From Chara braunii (Eukaryota; Streptophyta; Charophyceae; Charales; Characeae), in NCBI GenBank assembly GCA_003427395.1, contig BFEA01000648.1, forward strand, positions 493,642 through 525,475: 31,834 nt of DNA. The letters are read 5' to 3'. The notes beneath the pieces were generated by a model that did not search any database, was not told the DNA's origin, and saw nothing but the letters and a program-made list of their open reading frames with translations. Below are positions 29,801 to 31,834 of this stretch, in pieces. Position 1 is the first letter of the stretch; each line of letters opens with the position of its first letter. The translations under genes and the position numbers were made by a program.

Positions 29801-29869
29801 ATTTTTATTTTTTTGTCACACATAAAAAACCACCCCCCCAAATTTTTGATTTTTTTTTTTTTTGTACAA

Positions 29870-30020
29870 GCCGATAGCGGCCGACGTGCGCAGGCTGAGT
29901 GCGCGCGTCGATTTCGAGCGCGCGCCCTCGCCTGGGCGTGGCGCGGCCGCGCGCGAACTCGGCCGCGGGCCCGCGGCCGGCCTCCTTGGCTACGGCCGAG
30001 GCCGCAGGATCCGCGGAGCA
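29870..30020. other. Extreme GC-rich island
   Basis: Dense in CG dinucleotides and self-complementary motifs (GCGCGC, CGGCCG, GGCCGCGGGCCCGCGGCC), abruptly following AT-rich microsatellite DNA. It could be a promoter-like CpG island or a GC-rich transposon end. No partner end was found. Confidence 0.45.
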
Positions 30021-31190
30021 TCGACACTCAGCGGCACAACGACGTGATCGGGAGTCTCTACGAGTGGGGGTGTGAACTGGTGACAGATTGGCGTCAACGA
30101 CTAGCCATGTTAGGCGACTAGGTAGTGGGTACGTAGTACATCGACACTTTCTCGCTGCGATCTTGTACATCAGATCCGCCGGCCCCATTGCTTCCTGGTT
30201 TTGGTCCTTTCCACCCTCCTCACCGATGAATCACCTTTCTACCTTCTCCCTCCCCTCTAATCTTCCAACTCTCCAGCCATCTTGGGCCGACCCTCTACTC
30301 ACTCTTGAAATCCGTCAAATCACCATCCCTCCCATTCGTCGTCGATATATTTGTGATTGGGTTGGATTCGTGGCCGCCCGCTTCTGTCTACTCTCAGTGA
30401 AGGCACATTGGACACGCTATTACGGAAATCGGGAGGTGATCTTTCTAGACAAAATTACTCTGCTCCTAACCCAAGTGTGGCCGTCTGATACACGGACTTC
30501 TAGTGGGACTCCTCTTTTGTGAGGTGGCACAACGAGGAAGAGCGACTGTTGCCAACAAAATATTGGTCTTCTTGGTGTAGATCGTCGACAATCTGCCTCT
30601 AAGCATCATCTCTTTCAATCCTAGTGATCCGAATTAGACGGAGCTAGTAACCTTGGAGTGAACGCTAGCACCAATGGTCATCTAGAATAGCTGCACGAAG
30701 GACGTTCGACACTTCCTGGCTCAACACGACCCAGCTGAGTGAAACTTTCCGGACTTGGACGAAGTCTCCCCCGACAACTCTGACCTGGGAGATTTCTGGG
30801 CAGCTCATAGAGATAAGGGGGAAGTGTCGTGTGGTGACGATCTTGAATCAATAGCTCTCCCCGATCAACAAGCAGAGGAAGAAGAAGCAGAGAGCGAGGA
30901 CGAGCCATGGACGGAGGAACTCGACGTAGTACCGCCAACAAGATCGTGCCTAGCCATCCCAACGGATTCCGCGCGGAATCTTGAACTTCCTAAAGAAGTG
31001 GCTAGCCACCACGATGGTGCAGAATCCTCCTGCCACCGCTGCCGGTCTCGCTCACCATCTCTCTCCTCTTCTGCCCACTCCACGCTTCGTCCCCGTCCTT
31101 CTCCCAGCATGAGTGCTCCGTCTTCGTACCGTCTTCCTCCCCCCCCTTGATTACCTCTCCTTCTCTCCGCTCCCCCACATCGAATTTCCC
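30021..31190. other. No confident gene; possible acidic exon
   Basis: The plus-strand frame at about 30749-31150 encodes an acidic, Ser/Pro-rich stretch (AEEEEAESEDEPW, then SRSPSLSSS) with no in-frame ATG before it. The frame at about 30088-30522 also lacks an ATG start. Either could be an exon, but neither shows a known domain. Confidence 0.3.
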
Positions 31191-31204
31191 CCCGATTACC
31201 GCAG

Positions 31205-31420
31205 CTGTGTTACCGCGCGCTGATTGAGCACGGGGTCGGCGCTCAATCCCTCGCTCAAAAGAGCTTGAGCGAGGTTTGAGTGGGCACATGAATAATTTTT
31301 TCCCTGAGAAAGAATAAGCAAAAAAACAATAAAAAAATATAGGGTTGTATATATTTTTGCGATCTACAACCCTATGTTTTTTATTTTATTTTTTGAAGTT
31401 TTTCGATATTTAAACAAAAT
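31205..31420. mobile_element. Possible left part of a third hAT-like family (GCTCAA motif)
   Basis: Starting CTGTGTTACC, the sequence carries GCTCAA/TTGAGC motifs in both orientations, including a CCTCGCTCAA / TTGAGCGAGG hairpin (31249-31274). It then runs into A/T homopolymers and a GGGTTGTA...TACAACCC hairpin (31339-31375), the same order as in the element at 10604-12878. The right end and TSD would lie outside the window. Confidence 0.4.
31339..31375. repeat. Hairpin ATAGGGTTGTA / TACAACCCTAT
   Basis: Eleven-bp perfect arms. It is the third member of the GGGTTGTA hairpin family; a degenerate fourth may be at about 31530-31563. Confidence 0.85.
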
Positions 31421-31737
31421 CAAAAACATAAAAGAAAGGAAAAAACAAAAATAACAATATGAAATGGGGAGGTTTTTCTTTTTTTTTTGCGGGCAAACAA
31501 TATACAAAACAATAAAATAAAAAAAGAGAGGCTTGTAAATATTTTGGAGATCAATGAACCCATCTTTTCAATTGTTTTTTTTTAAGTTCATTTGTATTTA
31601 AAAAAAAAAAAAAACATGAAAACCAGAAAAAAACGACACACACAGAACCCCCCCCCCCCCCCCCCCACACACATACATGCACACACACACACACACACAC
31701 ACAGGCACACATATACACACTCATATATATATACACA

Positions 31738-31784
<47 letters not shown>

Positions 31785-31834
31785 CCTCCCCCATCCAGGT
31801 CCCAACCCCCCCTTAACTCAGCCACCAAACCCCC
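31421..31834. repeat. Low-complexity tail
   Basis: A/T homopolymers to about 31615, a C run (about 31649-31666), (CA)n (31667-31701), (TA)n, then (GA)n (31740-31780) and C-rich sequence. No gene. Confidence 0.9.

Overview
The window looks like intergenic, repeat-dense nuclear DNA of a green-lineage eukaryote. A streptophyte alga of the Chara type is my best guess. The grounds are a plastid-type CDP-diacylglycerol synthase, a Ty3/gypsy element primed by a TGGTATCAGRGC (initiator-tRNA-Met) site as in plant retroelements, very abundant microsatellites and foldback DNA, and no bacterial-style gene packing. Species assignment is an inference; no database was searched.

Layout. 1-2690: tandem repeats (about 80 bp, 172 bp and 29 bp units) and tRNA-like SINE repeats on the minus strand. 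2766-4265: the one convincing intact protein gene, a CDP-diacylglycerol synthase (CdsA/CDS family) with a complete family signature and an unusual 25-residue tandem duplication in its N-terminal region. 4266-9084: non-coding DNA with a PIF/Harbinger-like MITE (TTA target duplication), another foldback element, old duplications and microsatellites. 9085-13075: nested transposons, including two elements with terminal inverted repeats (TIRs) and exact 8-bp target-site duplications, as in hAT elements. 13957-18110: a decayed minus-strand Ty3/gypsy retrotransposon (PBS, gag with zinc knuckle, protease, part of reverse transcriptase), itself interrupted by a third 8-bp-TSD element at 16052-16571. 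18731-22225: microsatellite, serial GC-rich hairpins, a perfect 35-bp palindrome and an orphan end of the second TIR family. 22295-25674: a damaged minus-strand gene for a DUF7869-like (RNase H-fold, DDE-transposase-like) protein. 25776-31834: duplications, a 120-170 bp minisatellite containing a sequencing adapter, a 0.6-0.76 kb direct repeat, microsatellites, a GC island, and a possible truncated element end.

The genes do not form a pathway. The synthase is a housekeeping lipid gene (phosphatidate to CDP-diacylglycerol, for phosphatidylglycerol synthesis in plastids). Everything else recognisable is mobile-element derived. The most interesting signal is a recurring design of non-autonomous elements: CT-starting TIRs, 8-bp TSDs, GC-rich subterminal arrays of one short motif in both orientations (CCCGGG-type, CGTTGAA/AACGGG-type, perhaps GCTCAA-type), an A/T homopolymer-rich interior, and in two places a GGGTTGTA...TACAACCC hairpin. 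The assembly also has flaws a reader must know: a 210-N gap, two single-N joins inside repeats, and a complete Nextera mate-pair junction adapter at 26670-26707.
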